A DNA stretch of 64,000 nucleotides from Trichomonas tenax (taxonomy: Eukaryota; Parabasalia; Trichomonadida; Trichomonadidae): assembly GCA_023091735.1 (NCBI GenBank), contig JALKBU010000067.1, forward strand, positions 1 to 64,000, given 5' to 3'. A program made the position numbers and the translations under genes. The notes under the pieces are model-generated. The model did not search any database, was not told where the DNA came from, and saw only the letters and a program-made list of their open reading frames with translations. This document shows, in pieces, positions 19,153 through 28,400 of the stretch (position 1 is the first letter of the stretch; each line of letters begins with the position of its first letter).

Positions 19153-19632
19153 TTATCTATAAAGTGTGCCAGTGATAGTGTTGTAGCTTCCAGTCACGTC
19201 ATTGAGATCTTCAAACTGATCAGAACCTGGACTTTTTCGTAATTGCAATGTTAAGGTTTCGCCGTTTACTAAATTCATCATTTCGAGGGTCAGAGGGTCA
19301 TTGAACTTTCTGTTATCGTATCTAGGAATTGTTAGCTGCATATCGTGGACTTTTCTATCAACGAATTGAGTCATTGCTCTTTTAATATCAATTGATCTGG
19401 TATTTTGTGTAACGTAGATGAAGTAGGTCATATTTTTCCTTTTCACTGTGACGTATTGCTGAAGATCTCTGATAGTTGTCTGAATATCAGAAGCCATGTG
19501 ATAACGGATTTGATTTTGACATGTATATCTTGTTGTAATGTGAAGTAATTTTACAATTTGTTTACATGTCAAATATTTTTCATTCTTCTTATTGATTTCC
19601 AAATTCACTGTTGAGATATTAAAACACCACAC
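19153..19632 (-). CDS. Ubiquitin-like protein, possibly elongin B-like
   Basis: The frame opens at ATG 19632, but the folded part starts at a second ATG, 19497 (MASDIQTTIRDLQQ). From there TYFIYVTQNTRSIDIKRA, then MQLTIPRYDNRKFNDPLTLE and VNGETLTLQLRK follow the strand-helix-strand-strand order of ubiquitin-like folds. A short acidic/polar tail comes after. There is no C-terminal diglycine, so it is not a conjugated modifier. Elongin B has a similar domain plus tail, but the resemblance is weak. The N-terminal 45 residues of the longer form look non-native, so the shorter start may be right. Confidence 0.5.
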   Translation of the reverse strand: MWCFNISTVNLEINKKNEKYLTCKQIVKLLHITTRYTCQNQIRYHMASDIQTTIRDLQQYVTVKRKNMTYFIYVTQNTRSIDIKRAMTQFVDRKVHDMQLTIPRYDNRKFNDPLTLEMMNLVNGETLTLQLRKSPGSDQFEDLNDVTGSYNTITGTLYR

Positions 19633-19842
19633 ATCATCATTTAAACTTTACTAGATAGTATTGAATGCGGTTAAAAGTATTAATTTAATAAATAACTAAC
19701 GAGTTTTAAATTTCAAGTAATTTTAGTAATAAAGATATAACAGATCAAAATATCAAGGGTTTAGCATTGTTCTCGTAGTTGGGAATGCAAATTTGGAAAT
19801 AATCCTGTATTTTTACAGATTCCATATATACTCTTTGAAAAA

Positions 19843-20190
19843 GTGACACATTTTGGGTGTTTTGTGGACACACAAAATATCAAAAAAAATCGGGCCTTTG
19901 GCGATGATGATGCCGCGACAGCGCCGAAGGCAGTTCAAAAGCAATCAAAATTCACCAAGATAGCTCTTCTACACTTACAATTAATGATTGTTACATCAGC
20001 AATCCTAAAGCTTCTGAAAATTATCAAGCATCAATTAAATCACCAAAAGATAAAAAGAATGATTGAGTATTTGAGTTTATTGGATGCCAAACACGAAACT
20101 TTTCTATTTGCTCAGATGATGGTAACAAGAAAGTTTGTTCATACAAATCTCATTTCTTTTATCCTTCATTTAGTATGAGATTTTTGAACA
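19843..20190 (+). pseudogene. Decayed surface-protein fragment with a GC-rich insert
   Basis: In one plus frame the stretch near 19965-20170 reads SSSTLTINDCYISNPKASEN, a stop, then SDDGNKKVCSYKSHFF. The last part matches, at DNA level, the minus-strand end of the relic at 61396-61821. The first part resembles SGSNLTASDCYISNTGANNN in the opposite-facing fragment at 20277. A GC-rich insert at 19892-19934 (GCC-TTT-GGC, GCC-GAA-GGC mini-hairpins) precedes it and encodes FGDDDAATAPKAV in another frame. The family resembles the repeated beta-helix surface proteins of trichomonads. It is broken by stops and frameshifts. Confidence 0.5.
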
Positions 20191-20276
20191 CAAACTTTGT
20201 TGAGATTTTTATCATTATGTTAGTCAAACTATATTATTGAGATTTTGAACACATTATGTTAGGATTTTTATGTTAA

Positions 20277-20573
20277 TCAAACTATATTCATGATTATTAT
20301 GTTTTTGATACATCCATCTTCTTTAAATGATAATGGATTCTCTTTGATTGATGATACAGAAACATAATAATTATTATTAGCGCCAGTATTACTAATATAG
20401 CAATCACTAGCAGTGAGGTTAGAGCCTGAAGCAATGTTGTAAATTAAATTGCAATTAGAAAAGATTCCATTGTAATGGATTATTGGTTTCATATTCTTTG
20501 GAATTGGTGTATATGCTGTGTAAAAAGTAGACCATTCTTGATATATGCTATTACCGACTAAATTTGATTTCAA
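20277..20573 (-). pseudogene. Decayed surface-protein fragment, opposite orientation
   Basis: A 98-residue minus frame with SGSNLTASDCYISNTGANNN and YNGIFSNCNLIYNIA, the Asn/Ser/Cys-rich short-strand style of repeated beta-helix surface proteins. It has no signal peptide or membrane anchor. It faces the fragment at 19843-20190 tail to tail, and a perfect foldback (20581-20655) adjoins it. Confidence 0.45.
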
Positions 20574-20580
20574 CTCAAGA

Positions 20581-20655
20581 AACGTTGTAGTTTAAATAAA
20601 AATTTAATAAAAAAGTCTTTTCATAAATTGCCACTTTTTATTAAACTACAACGTT
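20581..20655. repeat. Foldback with 15-base perfect arms
   Basis: AACGTTGTAGTTTAA (20581-20595) and its exact inverse (20641-20655), 45 bases apart. The next bases (AATAAAAAAGT and ACTTTTTATT) also pair loosely. Confidence 0.65.
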
Positions 20656-20756
20656 TGTTGAATTGAAAGCTTCTCAAGAACTATTTTTTTAAGAATGTTT
20701 TCCAGAAAAACCAATAGCAAATATCTTATGTTATTTGAAAAACAGAAATACTTTTA

Positions 20757-22409
20757 TTAAATTACAAGTGGGATGTCAGCGGTTCTATCGGCCGTAATGT
20801 CGGCTGATGAAATCTTCAATGAGCGGCAATAGCAGCACAAAACAATGCACGAAATAAGAATTGCCGTTAAAAGAACTGCATAAACTGATAATAATATCAA
20901 CAATTTTGTATATTTGTTGTTAGGCGGAGTAATTCCACAAATATGTTCCTTAGGTGGACAAGCAATTGAAATTTTGTCCTTCACTATAGTGATTGACTTT
21001 CCATCAGAACAAATATGGAGGGACTTTCCAACTTTGATCAAAAGAACACCAAAATCGTCGCAAAACATTGGATAGCATCCTGCGAATGGTTCTCCTTGGA
21101 ATCCCATTGCGCAATAAGAATCCGGACCAAATGCTTCCTTTCGAATGTTGCTCATGTTTGTCTTCGAAAGAGAACTTGCGCATAACTGCCCGTTTGATAA
21201 TTTCATATTTTGATAAGCGATTTGAGGAACAGTTGAAATCAATGTATGATTGTTTGGATTTGTGTATTCTTTTCTATTACAGAAGTCAGCGAATTTTGGA
21301 TCTGAACAATCATATTTTGTATCAGCAGCACAGTTTGCTCTTCCTTTGTAATCATATGAGCAAACTTCTCCCTGTTGATCTTTGTTGCACATGTAATGTT
21401 TTGGATAATTTGACTGTGGGGCTGAAAATGGGAAATTTTTTAATTTGTTTTGCTTAAATGATTTTCCGTCTCCCCAAGCTAAATACTCTATTTTGTCGGA
21501 AACTTTGTACCAATTTGTTGACTCCAATATCGCTTTTGTTGCATCTGAAAATACCATATTTTCAAGTTCTATTGGGTTCATTATATCTGTGTAAAAAGTA
21601 AGAGCTGATGTGTGACTTGTGAAATCTCCATCGAGTGAATCAAGCTCTATTCCATTGAATGAGTTTAAATCTAGATTATCGAATCTGTTTTTCATGAATT
21701 TTTGTGTGATTTCATTGTTAACAACGAAAAATTTTGTATTGTATGTTGAATTATCTAATTTATGGATGGGATCTGATGGTTTTATGTTTTTAATGATATC
21801 TTTCGAGAATCCAAGAAGATGAATAATTTGATGCATTAAATTGTTAAATAAATTACGTTTAAATGTATCGATTTCTCGTTTTGTGTCTGGAATTGACTTT
21901 GGGTCAATGAAAATTACTCCCTGAAGAGGCCTACCATTTGAAATTTGTGTATAAACAGATCCGATATCGGTATTGTATTGGTGTTGTAAAGGCCTCACGC
22001 AGAGGGTAATAAATAGATCAGTATTTTGTGTATTAGATGTATTTATAGGAAAATCGGAATTTGAAATCGGAGAAATTTTCCTTAATTTTTGATTGATTTG
22101 TATTTTCTGACTGAGGTAATTCTTCACATTTTCAGCTGTACTCGTTAAAGCTTCGATTTTTTCTTTTGTTAAGATATCTTCAGATTTGCAAATATAAGAG
22201 GAATTCGCCATATTCCATTGAATAGGTTGATTGACTTGCTTGCAAGCATATTGATCATTGCCGAGTAAAACGCTGGAATTATCGATATAAATATTAATAT
22301 TGCGCATTTTCTCTTCTTTTTCGCCCTCAGGAATGTTTTGTGACTGTACCATTAACTGAAAACGATCATGAAAACACTGCTTAATGGCAATTAAACAAAA
22401 TTGAATCAT
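20757..22409 (-). CDS. Leishmanolysin (M8/GP63)-like surface protein with HQxxH motif
   Basis: A 550-residue protein laid out like trichomonad GP63-like proteins: a weak N-terminal hydrophobic leader, an M8-type central domain and a C-terminal membrane segment (LLILLSVYAVLLTAILISCIVL) with a short cytosolic tail. The zinc motif reads LMHQIIHLLGF (residues about 191-201), so the catalytic Glu of HExxH is replaced by Gln (CAA codon, bases 21828-21830). The third His is plausible in DFTSHTSALTF, and DIMNP follows as in leishmanolysins. Cys-rich segments (CNKDQQGEVCSYDYKG and others) follow. The frame is open, so it may be an inactive adhesin-like member. An AAAAGTGACA element lies 11 bases upstream of the ATG. 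Confidence 0.82.
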   Translation of the reverse strand: MIQFCLIAIKQCFHDRFQLMVQSQNIPEGEKEEKMRNINIYIDNSSVLLGNDQYACKQVNQPIQWNMANSSYICKSEDILTKEKIEALTSTAENVKNYLSQKIQINQKLRKISPISNSDFPINTSNTQNTDLFITLCVRPLQHQYNTDIGSVYTQISNGRPLQGVIFIDPKSIPDTKREIDTFKRNLFNNLMHQIIHLLGFSKDIIKNIKPSDPIHKLDNSTYNTKFFVVNNEITQKFMKNRFDNLDLNSFNGIELDSLDGDFTSHTSALTFYTDIMNPIELENMVFSDATKAILESTNWYKVSDKIEYLAWGDGKSFKQNKLKNFPFSAPQSNYPKHYMCNKDQQGEVCSYDYKGRANCAADTKYDCSDPKFADFCNRKEYTNPNNHTLISTVPQIAYQNMKLSNGQLCASSLSKTNMSNIRKEAFGPDSYCAMGFQGEPFAGCYPMFCDDFGVLLIKVGKSLHICSDGKSITIVKDKISIACPPKEHICGITPPNNKYTKLLILLSVYAVLLTAILISCIVLCCYCRSLKISSADITADRTADIPLVI

Positions 22410-22996
22410 AAATAAAAAAATGTCACTTTTCGAAATGTGACATCAAATTGTCACTTTTGTAAGGCTCCACTTTTTTCTTATTGACCTTTTTGAATTTTGC
22501 GATTTTTAACGAGTAAACCCCTTCCTGGACGAATCTGATGAAACATTTACGTGCTTTTTGATGGTGCTGATTCTAGTGGTGCAATCTGTTTCATGATCTT
22601 ACCAAAGTATTACTTAATCATGATATGATTACAAACAGAAACCCATTACAAATCATTAATGGGCTTCTGTTATGGATCTCTTTGATAGTTATAACAAATA
22701 CATCTCACTATTATAGCGTTCGCTCGCTTATTTTTGCAAGAGTTCCAGTAGAAAAATCAAAAAATAAAAAGGAAAAAATACGCTACGCGCAGGAGTCAAA
22801 CGGCATTCCTTTGATCATACATAACGTTATGCTACCTTTAGTTCACATAAAATTGTCACTTTTCGATTTGTAAATTATCACTTTTTTGTGAAATTGTGTC
22901 ACTTTTACAAATCTACAAATATTGTTACTTTTAGCACGATTACTTTTCTGTCGCATTTGAACATGAAAAAAATTGCCAAAATTTTTTATTGTTTTA
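22410..22996. other. Divergent promoter region rich in TCACTTTT motifs
   Basis: Between the leishmanolysin-like gene (minus) and the IST1-like gene (plus). TCACTTTT or TTACTTTT occurs about seven times: near 22423, 22452, 22855, 22879, 22900, 22926 and 22943. Some copies lie in the Inr-like orientation for the plus-strand gene. No RNA gene is convincing. Confidence 0.4.
22421..22430 (-). promoter_or_regulatory. AAAAGTGACA element upstream of the leishmanolysin-like gene
   Basis: AAAAGTGACA on the gene strand, 11 bases before the ATG. The spacing is identical to that of the minus-strand ABC gene. Confidence 0.4.
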
Positions 22997-23863
22997 ATGG
23001 GATTCGGATATAAGCCTCAGAAGGTCAAAGATCAATTGAGAATTTTCATAGCTTACATTGTTTCAGTGATAAAGGACAACGAAGCTAAGAGAAATGGCGC
23101 TCTCGCGATGATAAAACGCGAAGGAGCACAAAAGAAGACAGGAAATATCGCAAATTACATCGACAAATACGTTAAACACGACACTGCATACAGTGCGCTA
23201 AGAATGATCGAAGCCTCTTCTCGTTTTATTTTCGAAAACGCAGATCTCTACAAAAAAGAAAAACCTGACACAGAGGGACAACACCATATCGATTTACTCC
23301 ACGCGCTTAAGAACAGAATCAAACACAAATCTTTGATCGATGCATTAGAAGAACTAAACTCCGCAGCACCAAAATCTTCTGCTAATGTCATAATTCCGGA
23401 CGAGCTGAACAGATATCTCAACGATTCAACACCGAATGCTGCAATAAAAGTTGAAGCTTTGAACCAGATTGAAGTCCAAGCAAGATTGACGAATGATTTC
23501 ATTGCCCGAGTTATCAAGGAGTCTCCATCGCTTCAGATTCCGATGTCTGGACAGTCATCCGCTCCATCAAAGGAATCCGAAGTTATTCCTTCGCAACCGC
23601 CGCCATTCCAGCCGGGAACGATGTACCCAGGAGGTGCTCTTCCGCAAATGTACCCTCCTCAAGGCCAAATGTATCCTCCTCCCCAACAACCGTTATATCC
23701 ACCACAAGGACAGATGTATCCTCCTCCGCCGCAACAGGGATGCGGCCAGCAACCTTATTTCTCACCGCAGCAGCCACTTTATCAACCACCACCGCAAATG
23801 TCATCCCAGCCTGGAATGCCACAGCAGTCTATCGAACCTGTGAATCCATATCAGAACATATAA
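22997..23863 (+). CDS. IST1-like ESCRT-associated protein with Pro/Gln-rich tail
   Basis: A 288-residue protein. The N-terminal helical domain (1-185) begins MGFGYKPQKVKDQLRIFIAY, matching in style and position the IST1 start (GFKAERLRVNLRL-type). It continues with long helices and closes with IPDELNRYLNDSTPN, in the place of the IST1 LxxEAPP segment. Residues about 195-288 are a Pro/Gln/Tyr repeat region built on MYPPPQQ/PPQGQMYPPP units, like the linker of IST1 proteins. IST1 works with ESCRT-III and Vps4 in endosomal sorting. I chose the ATG at 22997; the ATG of the longer open frame at 22973 adds eight hydrophobic residues. Confidence 0.5.
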   Translation: MGFGYKPQKVKDQLRIFIAYIVSVIKDNEAKRNGALAMIKREGAQKKTGNIANYIDKYVKHDTAYSALRMIEASSRFIFENADLYKKEKPDTEGQHHIDLLHALKNRIKHKSLIDALEELNSAAPKSSANVIIPDELNRYLNDSTPNAAIKVEALNQIEVQARLTNDFIARVIKESPSLQIPMSGQSSAPSKESEVIPSQPPPFQPGTMYPGGALPQMYPPQGQMYPPPQQPLYPPQGQMYPPPPQQGCGQQPYFSPQQPLYQPPPQMSSQPGMPQQSIEPVNPYQNI

Positions 23864-24956
23864 ATGAATCTCTATCTTTCTAAATCAATTATCGAATTTT
23901 ATATATTTTCATTATTTTTGATTCTTATATATGAAACTACACACGAAAATACTATCTTCATATGTTGATAAATAATGAAATTTTAGCAAACACATGATTC
24001 AAAAATGAAGTAATATTCGAATATTGAAATTCAATCAGACAAAACTTCCATTCAGTCTTATTATCATGTAGCATTGATTTTCATTACAATTTGTGAATGA
24101 TACAATGATTTGGACTCAAAATGTGAGTAATATATATTTCTTTAGTTTTAAATATTTTTAATATATCTTGTGTTGCTTAGCCAATGTAATATATAGATAC
24201 ATGTAAATATATTTTAATGATCCAATGCGTTACATGTCAAAGATAAAAAATTTGATCAAATATTGAAACAATAGGCATCGATCTTAAATTGTAGAAAATG
24301 TTCGAATTTCGATAAAATTCATAAAAGTGAATTATAGTTCATACAAAAGTGCAAGAATTCCCGATTGTTCGAAATATGAATTAGAACGTGCTCGCTCATC
24401 TACATATCAGCGCCAGAGAGACCACAGAAGTCTACACTGACTATTCATGGCTCAAATATTTGTCTTCAGCGGATTCATCCAAAAATAAAAATATCATGTC
24501 AAAAATAAAAATTTACATGCCAAAATTTGTGATTTTTGATATACTAATTAACATTCAAATCCCAGATCAGAAAATATTATTTTTGGAATTAATTGATAAA
24601 AAAATTACAAAACAAAAATGTTCAATTTGAACAATTTACACGACAAATTAGAAATTTTATTGTGCAAAATTGATTTTTTACGTGTCATATGTGTATATTT
24701 ACAAGACAGATCTCATATTTACATGGCATTTATTAATGTCGACTTTTAATTTTTTCTTCATAAAACGATTGAATGCATCCGAAAAATGATATGAAATGAT
24801 AACTATTCAAAAAATGTGGTCATACGTTAATAAAGTATTGAAAAGATTTGTTTTTGAAAAGAGAAAAAACAACAAGTTTCAAATCGCTTTTTAAATGTTT
24901 TTAATACAATTTTGGAATAAAAAACAGAAATCAAATATTTCATTTTTTGTGGCTGA
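23864..24956. other. AT-rich spacer, nothing supported
   Basis: An 80-residue open frame near 24388 has no signature and is probably chance. No repeat or RNA gene recognised. Confidence 0.45.
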
Positions 24957-25427
24957 CTTTCCACGCAGTTTGATTGTCTGTTCTTTGGGGGCGCAATTGC
25001 AACTGTCGTTATGACTTCTTTAGCGCGAGAATTGGTGTCTTTGTTCGGTAATGGTGAAAATTTCCTTAAATACGGAAAACAAGCAATCACTGTTATCAAT
25101 TATTTGTCTGTCATTATGTGGGGCAAATTCGTTGAATAGGGCTTCCTTCAGGCCATTCAGTGGGCGTACACGTCAATGATCATCTCTTTGTTCAACAATC
25201 TCGCAACAATCATTTTGTTCGCTTACATTATGTACACTGACAAAAAGGATCAAATCAGAATCATGTGGTGCTATTCTATCACTTACGCCATTGGTCTTGT
25301 TTTGCTCGGCATTGTTGATGCGAAACCGATGTATGACATCTGGAAGCAGTGGAATGGATCACCAATGGATGAAAAAATGGAAAGTGATGATGAAGAAGAA
25401 GAGCCAAATGTTACACCAGAACTCTAA
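24957..25427 (+). pseudogene. MATE-family transporter, 5' truncated and nonsense-broken
   Basis: The frame from 24957 encodes FFGGAIATVVMTSLARELVS, FGNGENFLKYG, then a TAG at 25137-25139. It continues GFLQAIQWAYTSMIISLFNN with two hydrophobic segments (ATIILFAYIMY and YAIGLVLLGIV) and an acidic C-terminus to 25427. This is the C-terminal third of a MATE-type drug or organic-cation antiporter. A stop at 24954-24956 and the missing N-terminal two thirds show that it is dead. The TAG sits where MATE proteins carry a conserved helix before GFLQA. Confidence 0.65.
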
Positions 25428-25495
25428 TTTTTGTATATATAAAGCTATTAATTTAAATATATATATAAACAAAACAAATAATATATAAAATAATA

Positions 25496-28400
25496 TTATG
25501 CAGTGGTGTTTGAGGGAGTTTCTAAAGCTGTTATAAGCTTCCTCTTGAGAATTTCTGGATTTCTGAATTTGGCAATATCCAGTTTGTAGTAACATGTGTG
25601 CGTTGCTGGTAACGGATAATCTTCTTCATTATTGCTTTCTGGCAATCTTACATCTGTGCAAATATTAATGAATGGATCGATTTTCCAGGCAGGAATTGAA
25701 GGAATACCTGTTGTGAATTTAAGGAACGTTCTAAGTTGGTTTTCATCAAAGTCTTCAAGAACTTTAAACAAAACATCAAAGTCGAAGTCGCTGTGAGGAA
25801 GAAATAGTCTCTCGACATCCTCTGGAGTGATTCTTGTTTGACCGCGAACTTTTGTTTCTAAATATTTCGGTGATAAACAGTTTGTGCATTCTGCAGGTGA
25901 AACAAGATTGAAACCAATTCTTAAGTGGGTTAAAGCTTCTCGAAGTTCATCGATTCGTACTTGCTTTATTGTTTCTAAGTATTCTTTTTTGTCAGCAAAT
26001 GTGAGATTTTCTCGTTTGATGACTTTAATTTGTCCAGAAATTAATTTGACTGACCAATTTGTGTTGACTCCATTCAAGAAATCATTTTCGGTGGCATTCT
26101 CTATCATCAAGCAATCATCCTTAAAAGAATGATCATAGGAATAAACATCATTAATTGTAACATCGATTCCACATAAAAATCTCCAAACGAACTTTGAAAA
26201 TCTGAAATCGAATGGAAGATTCGCAACGCAAGATGCACCAATAATAGCTCCAGCACAGATTAATAAATGAGGTGGACAATTTGGATTGATCACGAGCTCA
26301 TCTGTGTAATCTTGCCATGATTCTCTTCTATCAGGAGAATCCATGAAAACTCCTGTTAATGGATTTGATATATCAATGCAGATATCTGTGAAGCTGTCGC
26401 GCATTAAACCGCCGACATCGATTCCTTGTTCTCCGAAATAAATTGCTTTCCAAATTGTTGTTGGGTTTCTTAATGAAACTAAATCATTTTGTGATTTGAT
26501 TTTCTCGCAAAACTGCAAAAACATTGATTCAGTGTGAAGAACTTCAATAAGTTTTCCGGCTTTGAACCTGTTGAAAAACAATTTCATTGGATTATTCGAA
26601 TATCCAACAAGCTCTAATGAATTTTGATAATTATTAACAGCGTCCTCAAAGGAATGCATCCAAACTGGTTTTTGGATGAAATAACTTTGTGTTGTAAATG
26701 ATTTGACAACTTCAAGCATTTGCTTTCTAATATCAACAATTTCTGGATCGATGCATTCAATAGCTTCGTTGTTAATTATTGCTTCATCATAACTGTAGTC
26801 GTAATTTGTTTGAGAGATTTTATTGGAGAGAAAAATGAATTGAGTGATGTCTGAATCATCAGCAATATTCCTGAGAACTAAATAACAATCATCTTCGCAA
26901 TCCAAATAAAGATCTGATTCGCACTCCAAAACCATTCCGGCTTGAATGAATCTCATCATATTGATATCATCAAAGACAACAACACTAGCTTGGTTAGAAC
27001 GTATTTCAACGACAGTGCATTTCTTTCTGAATGAGAAATGAACAGGATTTGAATCGTTTAAGTAAATTGTTTGAGGATTTCCAAACATTAATGATGCGAT
27101 TGAAGATGGATGAAAAGTCTGTGTTCTGTTATGCATGAATGAAAGATACATTCCATATTTATCTGTTTTTGATGCAAATTCATTTGATGAAGAAAAGTAT
27201 GAAAGTAAAAATTGAGGATCGCTTGAAAACTTCGTAACAACCGAATCTCTAAATTTGAGCAAACTTTTTGCAATTGGAAGAGAATCCTGATCAAATGATG
27301 TATAAGTGGAAACGAAATTAGTAAATTCTTGGATTGTTTCTTTGTCGTTAAGCTCGGATTCTGTAACGGTGTCGATTAAATCAGGGAGTAAGAAATATGA
27401 AATCGCATCGAAAGGAAGGAAAATTTTGTTTGAGATTTTGACGATTTCTTTGAGGAAATTGGAATCATTTTTGGTGATTTTAAGAATCACTAAAAACATG
27501 TGAATTAATGGTAAAATATCATCGCTGTCCTTAACAAACTTAGGAACAACAAAATGGCCATTATGCTGCCTTGTTGATTTCTTTCTAATGCAAAAATCAT
27601 AAACGATTGATTCATTCAACAATAATGGTTTGTCTTGTTTCATGCAATAACTGCAATGATAAGGCGGAAGTTTTGATTGTAGCTGGACTAAAATCAATCT
27701 CTTTGATATGTTATTTGAAGCTTTGATAAAATCTAAGATATCATATCTGTATTTGATTACAAGTCGTTTCGTAAACGATGTGAAAATTTTTTCGTGTTGA
27801 TTGATAGCTCCAAAATTGAATATATGTCTAATTGCAACCGGAATGAATGAAATATCTTTGAGCTTTATGATGTCGTGATATAAAATCAATATATATCTCA
27901 TCAAAGAAACGCATAACTTCTTTGCAGCTTTGATATTACACTCTTTGGAATTTGAACAACAAGAAAAGATTGAAGAAGCTCTGTTAATGATTTTTCCAAG
28001 AGACTCTTGAAGCACTTCACAATTTGATTCATCTGTTTCGATCGAACAATAAGTGTCATTATTCCTAAACGCAAGAACTTTGACAAAACCGTTTGTCACA
28101 TCAGTTACAACTCCATTGCATTTTTCGTTTTTGAGCCTAACAAACATTCCAACTAATATCGCTGGAAGATGGAGATTTGTGGGAATGTAAACAAAATTTT
28201 CGTTTGTTGGTGGATTTCTAATATCTGGTGTATTAAGTTTCGAAATTTCGTTGTTGATGTATAATGGCATGTTTTCAAGATTGTAGTTCATTTTAGCATC
28301 GATTTCGCATTCGTTGTACATTGTTATGACAGCGGGGAAGAAATCTCCACACAAACAGTACAAATGCTGAGCGCCTTGAAGAACGCCATTTGAAAAAATA

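Noticed and set aside
22780..22845. Possible minus-strand tRNA: A-box-like and B-box-like strings followed by a T-run.
   Set aside because: The A-box to B-box spacing is about 32 bases, not about 44. Neither the T-stem nor the acceptor stem pairs, so no cloverleaf can form.
24388..24630. 80-residue open frame in a spacer.
   Set aside because: No signature, no initiator nearby and spacer-like composition; likely chance.
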